NCBI GenBank assembly: GCA_002440665.1
Contig: DJUX01000064.1
Coordinates: 1 to 37,789, forward strand
Length of the DNA stretch: 37,789 bases
Direction: 5' to 3'
Source: Dechloromonas sp. UBA6271
Lineage (GTDB): Bacteria; Pseudomonadota; Gammaproteobacteria; Burkholderiales; Rhodocyclaceae
The stretch's first letter is position 1, and each line of letters starts with the position of its first letter. The notes beneath the pieces were generated by a model. It was not told the DNA's origin. It made no database searches and saw only the letters and a list, made by a program, of their open reading frames with translations. The translations under genes were made by a program, and so were the position numbers. Positions 31,799 to 37,789 of this stretch are shown here, one piece after another.

Positions 31799-33088
31799 AT
31801 GTCGTTTCAACCGGTGTATGTGGTGGACGGGGCGCGCTCGCCCTTTTTGAAGGCGCAGAAGGGGCCGGGGCCGTTCGCGGCCTCCGATCTGGCCACCCAG
31901 GCCGGACGCGCGCTGCTGCTGCGCCAGCCTTTCCTGCCCAGCGATCTCGATGAAGTGATCCTCGGCTGCGCGGCGCCGTCGCCAGACGAAACCAACATCG
32001 GGCGCATGGTCGCCCTGCGGCTCGGTTGCGGCAACAAGGTGCCAGGGTGGACGGTGATGCGCAACTGCGCCAGCGGCATGCAGGCGCTCGATTCGGCCAT
32101 CGCCAACATCCACGGCGGCCGTGCCGACCTGGTGCTGGCCGGTGGCGTCGATGCGCTGTCACGGGCGCCGCTGCTTTATAACGACACGATGGTGCGCTGG
32201 TTCGCCGCGATGATGGGGATGCGCACGGTCAACCAGAAAATCGGGCACTTTTTGAAATTGCGCCCCGCCGCGCTGTTGACCCCGATCATCGGCCTGATGA
32301 AGGGCCTGACCGATCCGGTCTGCGGCTTGCTGATGGGCCAGACCGCCGAGAACCTGGCGTGGAAGTTCGGCATCGACCGCCAGCAGATGGATGCCTTTGC
32401 CGTCCGCAGCCACCAGCGCGTCATGGCTGGTCGTGCGGCCGGGCATTACGGCGAGATCGTGCCGGTGGTCGACGACAAGGGAAATATTTATGGCGAAGAC
32501 GACGGTATCCGCGCCGATGCCAGCATGGCCGGGATGGCCAAGCTGAAGCCGTTCTTCGACAAGAAATACGGCAACATCACGGCGGCCAACAGTTCGCAGA
32601 TCACCGACGGCGCCGCCTGGCTGATCCTGGCCTCAGAAGAAGCCGTGAAGAAATGGAATCTCAAGCCGATCGGCAGGATTGTCGACAGCCAGTGGGCCGG
32701 CCTCGAACCGGCGCAGATGGGCCTTGGCCCGGTGCATGCGGCGACGCCGATCCTGCAGCGTCATGGTCTGGGCCTCAACGACCTCGATGCCTGGGAACTG
32801 AACGAGGCCTTCGCCGCGCAGGTCATGGGCTGCCTCGAAGCCTGGAAGTCCGACGACTATTGCCGTGAGCAACTCGGGCTGGCGGGCGCCCTCGGCGCGC
32901 TGGACGAAGACAAACTGAACGTCGACGGCGGTGCGATTGCACTAGGCCATCCCGTGGGAGCCTCCGGCGCTCGCATCGTCCTGCATCTGCTGCATGTGCT
33001 GCGCGAGAAGAAGGCGCGGCGCGGCATGGCCACCATCTGCATCGGCGGCGGGCTGGGCGGCGCCATGCTGGTTGAGGCGGAGAGCTGA
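31799..33088 (+). CDS. fadI: Acetyl-CoA acyltransferase (thiolase, FadI-like)
   Basis: A 429-residue thiolase that cleaves 3-ketoacyl-CoA in the last step of beta-oxidation. The nucleophile Cys90 is in NCASGMQA, NEAFAAQ gives the Asn-Glu pair, His384 is in GHPVGASGAR, and Cys414 is in CIGGGLGGA. The helical insertion around KLRPAALLTPIIGLMKGLTD and the total length resemble FadI (436 residues) rather than the shorter FadA (387). It starts 9 bp after fadE and is followed one base later by the DegV gene, so it is inside the fatty-acid operon. Confidence 0.9.
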   Translation: MSFQPVYVVDGARSPFLKAQKGPGPFAASDLATQAGRALLLRQPFLPSDLDEVILGCAAPSPDETNIGRMVALRLGCGNKVPGWTVMRNCASGMQALDSAIANIHGGRADLVLAGGVDALSRAPLLYNDTMVRWFAAMMGMRTVNQKIGHFLKLRPAALLTPIIGLMKGLTDPVCGLLMGQTAENLAWKFGIDRQQMDAFAVRSHQRVMAGRAAGHYGEIVPVVDDKGNIYGEDDGIRADASMAGMAKLKPFFDKKYGNITAANSSQITDGAAWLILASEEAVKKWNLKPIGRIVDSQWAGLEPAQMGLGPVHAATPILQRHGLGLNDLDAWELNEAFAAQVMGCLEAWKSDDYCREQLGLAGALGALDEDKLNVDGGAIALGHPVGASGARIVLHLLHVLREKKARRGMATICIGGGLGGAMLVEAES

Positions 33089-33089
33089 G

Positions 33090-34034
33090 ATGCGGATCGG
33101 AATTGTCGTCGATTCGGCCTGCGACCTGCCGCGCGATTTCCTGACGGAAAACGATGTGCGCATCATGCCGATCACGCTGCGCATCGGCGATCTGCTGATC
33201 GAGGACCGGCGCGACCCGGAGGAGACACAAGCGTTCTACGTAAGGCATCTCGACCGCAAGAGCGAGGATTTCGCCGAGTCGATCCCCTATTCGGTCGAGC
33301 AGATCGAAAGTCTGTTTCTCGAGCGCCTGGTCCTCGATTACGACTACGTCTTCTGCCTGACTATCACCAGCACGCGCAGCCCGATTTTCGATCACGCGAT
33401 GAAGGCGTCGCGCGGGATTCTCGGCCGCTACAAGACGGTGCGCAGCGCGTCGGGATTGCCCGAGCGCTTCGGTCTCGCGGTCGTGTCGACGCGCAACCTG
33501 TTCACCGGGCAGGCGGTGCCGGTGGCCGAGGCGGTGCGCCTGATCCGCGCCGGCGGCACGCCGAGCGACATCGGCAAGCGCCTGCGCGAACTGGTCGAAC
33601 AGACGCATACCTACCTGGTGCCGGCCGATCTGTTCCACATCTACCGGCGTGCCTCGAAGAAGGGCGACAAGAGCCTGAGCTGGGGCTCCTACACACTTGG
33701 CTCGTGGCTCGACGTCAAGCCGATCCTCCATTGCCATCGCGATGTGACGACCACCATCGACAAGGTGCGCGGCTTCGAGGCCGGTGCCGAGCAGATTTTT
33801 GTCAAGGCAGTCAAACGGGTGCGCGACGGCCTCGACACGCCTTACATCTGCATCAGCTATGGCGGCCAGCCGGAGGTCGTTCGCGGTCTGCCCGGATATG
33901 CCGTCCTGGCCGAGACGGCGAGCGGGCACGGTGCAGAAATCCTGGTTTCCCCGATGAGCAAGACGGCGGCGGTCAATGTCGGCCCCGGCGCCATGTCGCT
34001 GGCCTTCGCCGCCAGCGGCCATTGCCCCAATTGA
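33090..34034 (+). CDS. DegV family fatty-acid-binding protein
   Basis: A 314-residue DegV protein. The N-terminal strand IGIVVDSACDLP (3-14) is the family hallmark, and the central STRSPIFDHAMKASRG and the C-terminal GPGAMSLAF fit the two-domain fold that holds one fatty acid. In Gram-positive bacteria FakB proteins of this family present fatty acid to kinase FakA. No FakA-like kinase is seen here, so the protein may instead carry or buffer fatty acids for beta-oxidation. It is unusual in this context: it starts one base after the thiolase stop, with GGAGA as binding site, and precedes the FadB/FadJ-type gene by 12 bp. Confidence 0.85.
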   Translation: MRIGIVVDSACDLPRDFLTENDVRIMPITLRIGDLLIEDRRDPEETQAFYVRHLDRKSEDFAESIPYSVEQIESLFLERLVLDYDYVFCLTITSTRSPIFDHAMKASRGILGRYKTVRSASGLPERFGLAVVSTRNLFTGQAVPVAEAVRLIRAGGTPSDIGKRLRELVEQTHTYLVPADLFHIYRRASKKGDKSLSWGSYTLGSWLDVKPILHCHRDVTTTIDKVRGFEAGAEQIFVKAVKRVRDGLDTPYICISYGGQPEVVRGLPGYAVLAETASGHGAEILVSPMSKTAAVNVGPGAMSLAFAASGHCPN

Positions 34035-34046
34035 GATAGATAGCGG

Positions 34047-35963
34047 ATGATGAATTTTAATTTTCAACACTGGCAGATCGCAGTCGAACCGGAAGGTATC
34101 GCCATCGCGACGCTGGACAAGCAGGGTGCTGCCGCCAATGCGCTGTCGGCCGATGTGCTCGCCGAATTCGGGCAGTTGCTCGACCAACTCGACGTTTATC
34201 CGCCGAAAGGGCTGATCATCCGTTCGGGCAAGGCGGCGGGCTTCGTCGCCGGTGCCGATATCCAGGAATTCTCCCAGCTCGACACCGCCGAAAAGGGGCG
34301 CGCGCTCGTTGCCCGCGGCTGGGATCTGTTCAACCGGCTGGCGGCAGTCCGTTACCCGACGCTGGCGCTGGTTCGCGGTCACTGCCTTGGCGGCGGCCTC
34401 GAACTGGCGCTGGCGTGCCGCTACCTGCTGGCAGTCGATGAGCCGGGTACCAAGATGGGTTTGCCGGAAGTCATGCTCGGCATCTTTCCCGGCTGGGGCG
34501 GCATGTTGCGTTTGCCGCAGCGCGTCGGTCCGGCCGCCGCGCTGGACATGATGCTCACTGGCAAGACGATCGATGCCCGGCGGGCCAAGCGCATGGGGCT
34601 GGCCGACGATGCGCTACCGCCGCGCGTCATGGAACGCGCCGCACGCATGATGGTGCTGTCCGATGCGCCGCGCCGCCCGTTGCCATTGATGCAGAAGCTG
34701 CTCAACGGGCCGCTGAAGAGTGTGGTCGCCAACGGCGCCCGCAAACAGGTGGCCAAACGTGCGCGGCCGCAGCATTACCCGGCGCCGTACGCGATCATCG
34801 ACATCTGGGCGAAGCACAATGGCAACGCGCTGGCGGCGCCGGCACTGGTCGACGGCATCGTCCGCTCACCGACGGCGCGCAATCTGGTGCGCGTTTTCTT
34901 CCTGCAGGAGCGGCTCAAGAGCTTCGGCAAGGAGTCCGCATTCAAGGCGCAGCGCGTGCACGTCGTCGGCGCCGGCACCATGGGCGGCGACATTGCCGCT
35001 TGGTGCGCGCTGCGCGGCCTGACCGTGACCCTGCAGGATCAGGGCCTGGAGCGCATCGCCCCGGCGCTCAAGCGCGCCCGCGAGAATTTTTCCCGGCGCA
35101 TCAAGGACAAGCTGCAACTGCGCGCCATCATGGATCGCCTGATTCCCGACCCCGATGGGGCCGGTGCAGCGCATGCCGACGTCGTCATTGAGGCCATTTT
35201 CGAGAACGTCGAGGCCAAGCATGCGCTGCTGCGCAAGCTGGATGCGGTGATGAAGCCGGGCGCGGTGCTGGCGACCAACACCTCCAGCCTCAAGCTGGAA
35301 GACCTGCGCAGCGTTCTACAACGCCCCGAGCGCCTGGTCGGCATCCACTTCTTCAACCCGGTGGCGATGATGCCGCTGGTCGAAGTGGTCGCCGCCGATG
35401 GCGCCGATCCCGGCATGGTGCAGGCGGCCTGCGCCTTCGTCCGCCAGATCGACAAGCTGCCGCTGCCAGTGAAGAGCGAACCCGGTTTCCTGGTCAATGC
35501 CGTACTCGCGCCCTACATGCTGGAAGCGATGGTTGCGGTCGACGAGGGAATTAGCCCCGAAACCGTCGATGAGGCGATGCTGGCTTTCGGCATGCCGATG
35601 GGGCCGGTCGAACTGGCTGATACCGTCGGTCTCGACATCGCGGTCGCCGCCGGCCGACAGCTGGCGGGCGGGGCGGCAGCGCCACGCTGTCTGCTGGAGC
35701 GCGTCGAAAAGGGGCAGTTGGGCAAGAAGACCGGGCGGGGATTTTATGCCTGGAATGCCGGCAAGGCGCAGAAGGGCGGGGCGGGCACGCCGCCCGACGG
35801 CCTCGCGGCGCGTCTGGTCAAACCGCTGATCGACCGCGTCGAGCAACTGGTGACGACCGGTGTCGTCGCCGATGCCGAACTGGCCGACGCCGGAGTGATC
35901 TTCGGCACCGGCTTCGCCCCCTTTACCGGCGGGCCGCTCAACTACCGAAGGACAGAAAAGTAA
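34047..35963 (+). CDS. Bifunctional enoyl-CoA hydratase/3-hydroxyacyl-CoA dehydrogenase (FadB/FadJ type)
   Basis: A 638-residue multifunctional beta-oxidation protein. The crotonase domain (about 1-190) has the oxyanion-hole segment FVAGADIQEF, GHCLGGGLELALACR and the catalytic region GLPEVMLGIFPGWGG. The NAD-binding domain has VHVVGAGTMGGDIAAWCALRG (about 308-328), and the 3-hydroxyacyl-CoA dehydrogenase motif HFFNPVAMMPLVEV carries the catalytic His. E. coli FadB and FadJ are 715-730 residues; the shortening here is mainly in the C-terminal dehydrogenase repeat. It hydrates enoyl-CoA and oxidises 3-hydroxyacyl-CoA, supplying the thiolase encoded upstream. It is the last gene of the operon. 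Confidence 0.9.
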   Translation: MMNFNFQHWQIAVEPEGIAIATLDKQGAAANALSADVLAEFGQLLDQLDVYPPKGLIIRSGKAAGFVAGADIQEFSQLDTAEKGRALVARGWDLFNRLAAVRYPTLALVRGHCLGGGLELALACRYLLAVDEPGTKMGLPEVMLGIFPGWGGMLRLPQRVGPAAALDMMLTGKTIDARRAKRMGLADDALPPRVMERAARMMVLSDAPRRPLPLMQKLLNGPLKSVVANGARKQVAKRARPQHYPAPYAIIDIWAKHNGNALAAPALVDGIVRSPTARNLVRVFFLQERLKSFGKESAFKAQRVHVVGAGTMGGDIAAWCALRGLTVTLQDQGLERIAPALKRARENFSRRIKDKLQLRAIMDRLIPDPDGAGAAHADVVIEAIFENVEAKHALLRKLDAVMKPGAVLATNTSSLKLEDLRSVLQRPERLVGIHFFNPVAMMPLVEVVAADGADPGMVQAACAFVRQIDKLPLPVKSEPGFLVNAVLAPYMLEAMVAVDEGISPETVDEAMLAFGMPMGPVELADTVGLDIAVAAGRQLAGGAAAPRCLLERVEKGQLGKKTGRGFYAWNAGKAQKGGAGTPPDGLAARLVKPLIDRVEQLVTTGVVADAELADAGVIFGTGFAPFTGGPLNYRRTEK

Positions 35964-35968
35964 CAAGC

Positions 35969-35986
35969 TGTTGCCCGGGCGCAACA
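35969..35986. repeat. TGTTGC hairpin after the fatty-acid operon
   Basis: TGTTGC-CCGGGC-GCAACA: the six-base arms are the same outer arms as in the 20-bp palindrome at 17143-17162, but the centre differs. No T-tract follows. It may be a weak terminator or a diverged relative of the element. Confidence 0.45.
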
Positions 35987-36019
35987 CTGACCTTCGGAAT
36001 ACCCAGTTTTGTGTAGATT

Positions 36020-36035
36020 TCAAACGCTTGTTTGA
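36020..36035. promoter_or_regulatory. PsrA-type operator before fadL
   Basis: TCAAACGCTTGTTTGA is a perfect TCAAAC-N4-GTTTGA palindrome. It overlaps the likely -35 of the fadL promoter and matches the PsrA pattern exactly. Confidence 0.8.
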
Positions 36036-36055
36036 GATTTAATTTGTGTTGTAAT
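36028..36055 (+). promoter_or_regulatory. Probable fadL promoter
   Basis: TTGTTT (36028-36033), a 16-bp spacer and TGTAAT (36050-36055), in an AT-rich region just before the GAGGAGA ribosome binding site of fadL. Confidence 0.45.
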
Positions 36056-36102
36056 TTTTTGTAAATTAGTTCCATTAAATAATCAAATGAGGAGATAGAT
36101 TA

Positions 36103-37446
36103 GTGAACAAGAATATGACCCTGCGCCTGATTCCAGCTCTGCTGGCAGTCGCGTTTTCCGGCGCGGCGAGCGCTTCGGGTTTCCAGTTGCTCGGGGAGCA
36201 GAGTGCCAGTACTCTGGGTAATGCCGGTGCCGGTTCGGCGGCGGTTGCCGAGAACGCCAGCACCATTTTCTACAACCCGGCAGGCATGACCCAGTTGCGG
36301 GATCGCGAAGTGTCCTTTGGCGGAACGCTGGTCAAGACCAATTTCGAGTTCAACAACAATGGTTCGGTCATTCCCGGCGTGCTGGGTGCTGCGGGTGACG
36401 GCGGCAACGGCGGAAACCTCGGCTTCGTTCCGAATGCCTACATGTCTTGGGCGCTGAACAAGGACTGGTATGTCGGTCTCGGCATCGGTGCACCGTTCGG
36501 TCTGAAGACTGACTATGACCAACCCTGGAAAGGCGGGGCGCAGTCGGACAAATTCGATCTCAAGACGATCAACATCAATCCCTCCATCGCCTGGCGGGCA
36601 ACTGAATGGATGTCCCTTGGCGCGGGGGTGAGTTGGCAAAAGGTCGATGCCAAATACGTTCGGGCGGCTGCGGCACTGCCAACCAACCTTGCCGCCAGGC
36701 CGCCCGTAATCAGTTCCGGATATGCCGGTTCTACTGTCACGCTGGATCTGGATGACAGTGCCTGGGGATGGAACGTTGGCGCCTTGTTCAATATCGGTAC
36801 GGCCACCAAGGTCGGTGTCTCGTATCGTTCGACCATTAAATATGAAACGACCGGCAATATCGGCATTGGTGGCGATGGAACGCCCATCACTGCTGCCACG
36901 GCGGCCGGTCTGGTTGCTTCAGGTCGTGCCAGCGATGCGTCGGCCAGCATCAAGATGCCGGATACGTTCATTCTAAGTGCCACGCATCAGCTGACCAATC
37001 AGTGGGAACTCCTCGGCGACATCTCCTGGACGGGATGGAGTTCGATTCCCAAGGTGGACATCATGCGTACTTCCGGGCCATTGAACGGGCAAGAGGCTCA
37101 GGTTCTCGATACGGAGTTTCGTGATGCCTGGCGTTTCGCCGTCGGCGCGAACTACAAGATTGACGATGCCTGGAAAATCCGGATGGGCCTGGCGTACGAC
37201 CAGACGCCGGTCAAGGGAGCGAGTACTCGCCTGACATCGTTGCCGGACAACAACCGCGTCTGGTTCAGCGCCGGTTTCCAGTGGAAGCCTAGCAAGGAAT
37301 CCGCCCTCGATGTTGGCGCGGCATACCTTTATCTTCAGGATGCCGATATCAACAATAATCAGCTGGCGCAAGGCCGTGGCTGGGTCAAGGGTAGCTACGA
37401 CGATAGCGCCTGGTTGCTCGGTGCGCAGTATTCAATGGCTTTTTGA
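36103..37446 (+). CDS. fadL: FadL/OmpP1-family long-chain fatty acid outer membrane porin
   Basis: A 447-residue FadL-family beta-barrel. A signal peptide (about 1-24, ending ASA) is followed by the FadL start SGFQLLGEQSASTLGNAGAGSAA and the hatch motif NPAGMTQL (about 64-71). Alternating amphipathic strands fill the rest and the protein ends in an aromatic C-terminal strand (AQYSMAF), needed for BAM insertion. It takes up long-chain fatty acids or other hydrophobic compounds. GTG 36103 is used because GAGGAGA lies at proper spacing; ATG 36115 is too far away. The perfect PsrA-type operator upstream ties it to the beta-oxidation regulator. Confidence 0.92.
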   Translation: MNKNMTLRLIPALLAVAFSGAASASGFQLLGEQSASTLGNAGAGSAAVAENASTIFYNPAGMTQLRDREVSFGGTLVKTNFEFNNNGSVIPGVLGAAGDGGNGGNLGFVPNAYMSWALNKDWYVGLGIGAPFGLKTDYDQPWKGGAQSDKFDLKTININPSIAWRATEWMSLGAGVSWQKVDAKYVRAAAALPTNLAARPPVISSGYAGSTVTLDLDDSAWGWNVGALFNIGTATKVGVSYRSTIKYETTGNIGIGGDGTPITAATAAGLVASGRASDASASIKMPDTFILSATHQLTNQWELLGDISWTGWSSIPKVDIMRTSGPLNGQEAQVLDTEFRDAWRFAVGANYKIDDAWKIRMGLAYDQTPVKGASTRLTSLPDNNRVWFSAGFQWKPSKESALDVGAAYLYLQDADINNNQLAQGRGWVKGSYDDSAWLLGAQYSMAF

Positions 37447-37468
37447 TCTAGATATCCTTGTGTTGCAG

Positions 37469-37493
37469 CCCCGGCGAGCCCGGGGTTTTTTTT
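37469..37493 (+). terminator. Intrinsic terminator of fadL
   Basis: CCCCGG (37469-37474), loop CGAGC, CCGGGG (37480-37485), then eight T residues. Confidence 0.92.
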
Positions 37494-37515
37494 GAGTATT
37501 CCCTCTAAAAAATGC

Positions 37516-37544
37516 GTTGACCGCAACAGCGCCTCCTTTATAAT
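37516..37544 (+). promoter_or_regulatory. Promoter of the second 3-hydroxyacyl-CoA dehydrogenase gene, with copy 4 of the repeat
   Basis: TTGACC (37517-37522), a 16-bp spacer and a consensus TATAAT (37539-37544). The -35 lies inside GTTGACCGCAACA (37516-37528), the reverse complement of the element at 28583-28595, so here the repeat contributes a promoter element. Confidence 0.75.
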
Positions 37545-37560
37545 TCAAACGTTCGTTTTA
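37545..37560. promoter_or_regulatory. PsrA-type operator after the TATAAT box
   Basis: TCAAAC-GTTC-GTTTTA, one mismatch from TCAAAC-N4-GTTTGA, directly adjoining the -10. A bound repressor would cover the transcription start. Confidence 0.72.
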
Positions 37561-37600
37561 GTTAAGCGAAGCAGTCAAAAGACCATTAAAGGAGAACCGC

Positions 37601-37789
37601 TTGAACAAGTTGATCGTAAGAAAAGCCGCCGTGCTAGGCGCCGGTGTCATGGGCGCGCAGATAGCGGCGCACCTGGCGAACGCCAACGTCCCGGTGGTGT
37701 TGTTCGACCTTGCCGCGAAGGAAGGCGACAAGAACGGCGTCGTGAAGAAAGCCTTGGACGGCCTCAAGAAACTCGACCCGGCCCCGCTG
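37601..37789 (+). CDS. 3-hydroxyacyl-CoA dehydrogenase (FadN/PaaH-like), partial, runs off the window
   Basis: Sixty-three codons of an open frame that continues past the window end. It starts at TTG 37601, with AGGAGA (37590-37595) upstream. The visible part is an NAD-binding Rossmann segment, KAAVLGAGVMGAQIAAHLA (about 8-26), then VPVVLFDLAAKEGDKNG. This matches the long (about 790-residue) 3-hydroxyacyl-CoA dehydrogenase/enoyl-CoA hydratase proteins in which the dehydrogenase domain comes first. It would be a second enzyme for the same beta-oxidation steps as the protein at 34047-35963, with reversed domain order, and has its own PsrA-type operator and promoter. Confidence 0.85.
   Translation, partial: MNKLIVRKAAVLGAGVMGAQIAAHLANANVPVVLFDLAAKEGDKNGVVKKALDGLKKLDPAPL

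Overview
The window looks like chromosomal DNA of a GC-rich betaproteobacterium. I infer a Rhodocyclaceae member of the Dechloromonas/Azonexus type from gene content (EttA, RlhA-like U32 protein, GlrK-QseG-GlrR, PsrA-like regulator with fatty-acid genes, RcnB/CigR-like protein, bactofilin); no rRNA or species marker is present. No CRISPR array, prophage or insertion sequence was seen. One lower-GC stretch (about 12.9-13.95 kb) carries small unknown genes and looks acquired or decayed.

Layout. 1-760: a GEMM-I type cyclic-dinucleotide riboswitch, one gene of unknown function and a terminator. 809-6534 (minus): a translationally coupled heavy-metal RND efflux operon (adaptor, CzcA/CusA-type pump, DUF3240 protein, TolC-type outer membrane factor). 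6622-8998 (minus): GNAT acetyltransferase, RlmI-type methyltransferase, a small Cys/Trp protein and a periplasmic rhodanese. 9092-12883: YaeQ, an OmpA-like membrane-anchored protein, a 59-residue protein, a family 2 glycosyltransferase, a zinc-ribbon protein (minus) and a methyltransferase. 13949-16675 (minus): RlhA-type rRNA hydroxylase and a methyltransferase. 17175-19449 (minus): EttA and an RcnB/CigR-like protein. 19621-24471: bactofilin diverging from glrK-qseG-glrR, followed by a BON-domain gene. 24508-28579: lipoyl-type carrier, tRNA-Arg, penicillin-binding protein 1A, then a FolB-like/DHFR-like pair. 28630-37789: a fatty-acid beta-oxidation region (TetR regulator, FadE, thiolase, DegV protein, FadB/FadJ-type enzyme, FadL porin, and the start of a second 3-hydroxyacyl-CoA dehydrogenase).

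The most striking regulatory structure is around the GlrK/GlrR two-component system. The bactofilin-glrK intergenic region holds two exact TGTCG-N8-CGACA boxes (the TGTC-N10-GACA pattern known for GlrR) flanked by two outward-facing sigma-54 promoters of the GG-N10-GC type. A third sigma-54 promoter, with two imperfect boxes at almost the same spacing (68 versus 66 bp), precedes the BON-domain gene just after glrR. This predicts a compact envelope regulon: sensor, lipoprotein and activator driving themselves, a bactofilin scaffold and a periplasmic BON protein.

A second regulon can be read directly. Three TCAAAC-N4-GTTTGA-like operators sit on promoters before the TetR/fadE operon, before fadL and before the second 3-hydroxyacyl-CoA dehydrogenase gene, matching the PsrA operator pattern and the PsrA-like regulator encoded here. 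Other points of interest are a DHFR-like protein that seems to lack the conserved folate-tail arginine, coupled to a FolB-like aldolase, and an intergenic palindromic element (TGTTGCGGTCRAC) found four times.
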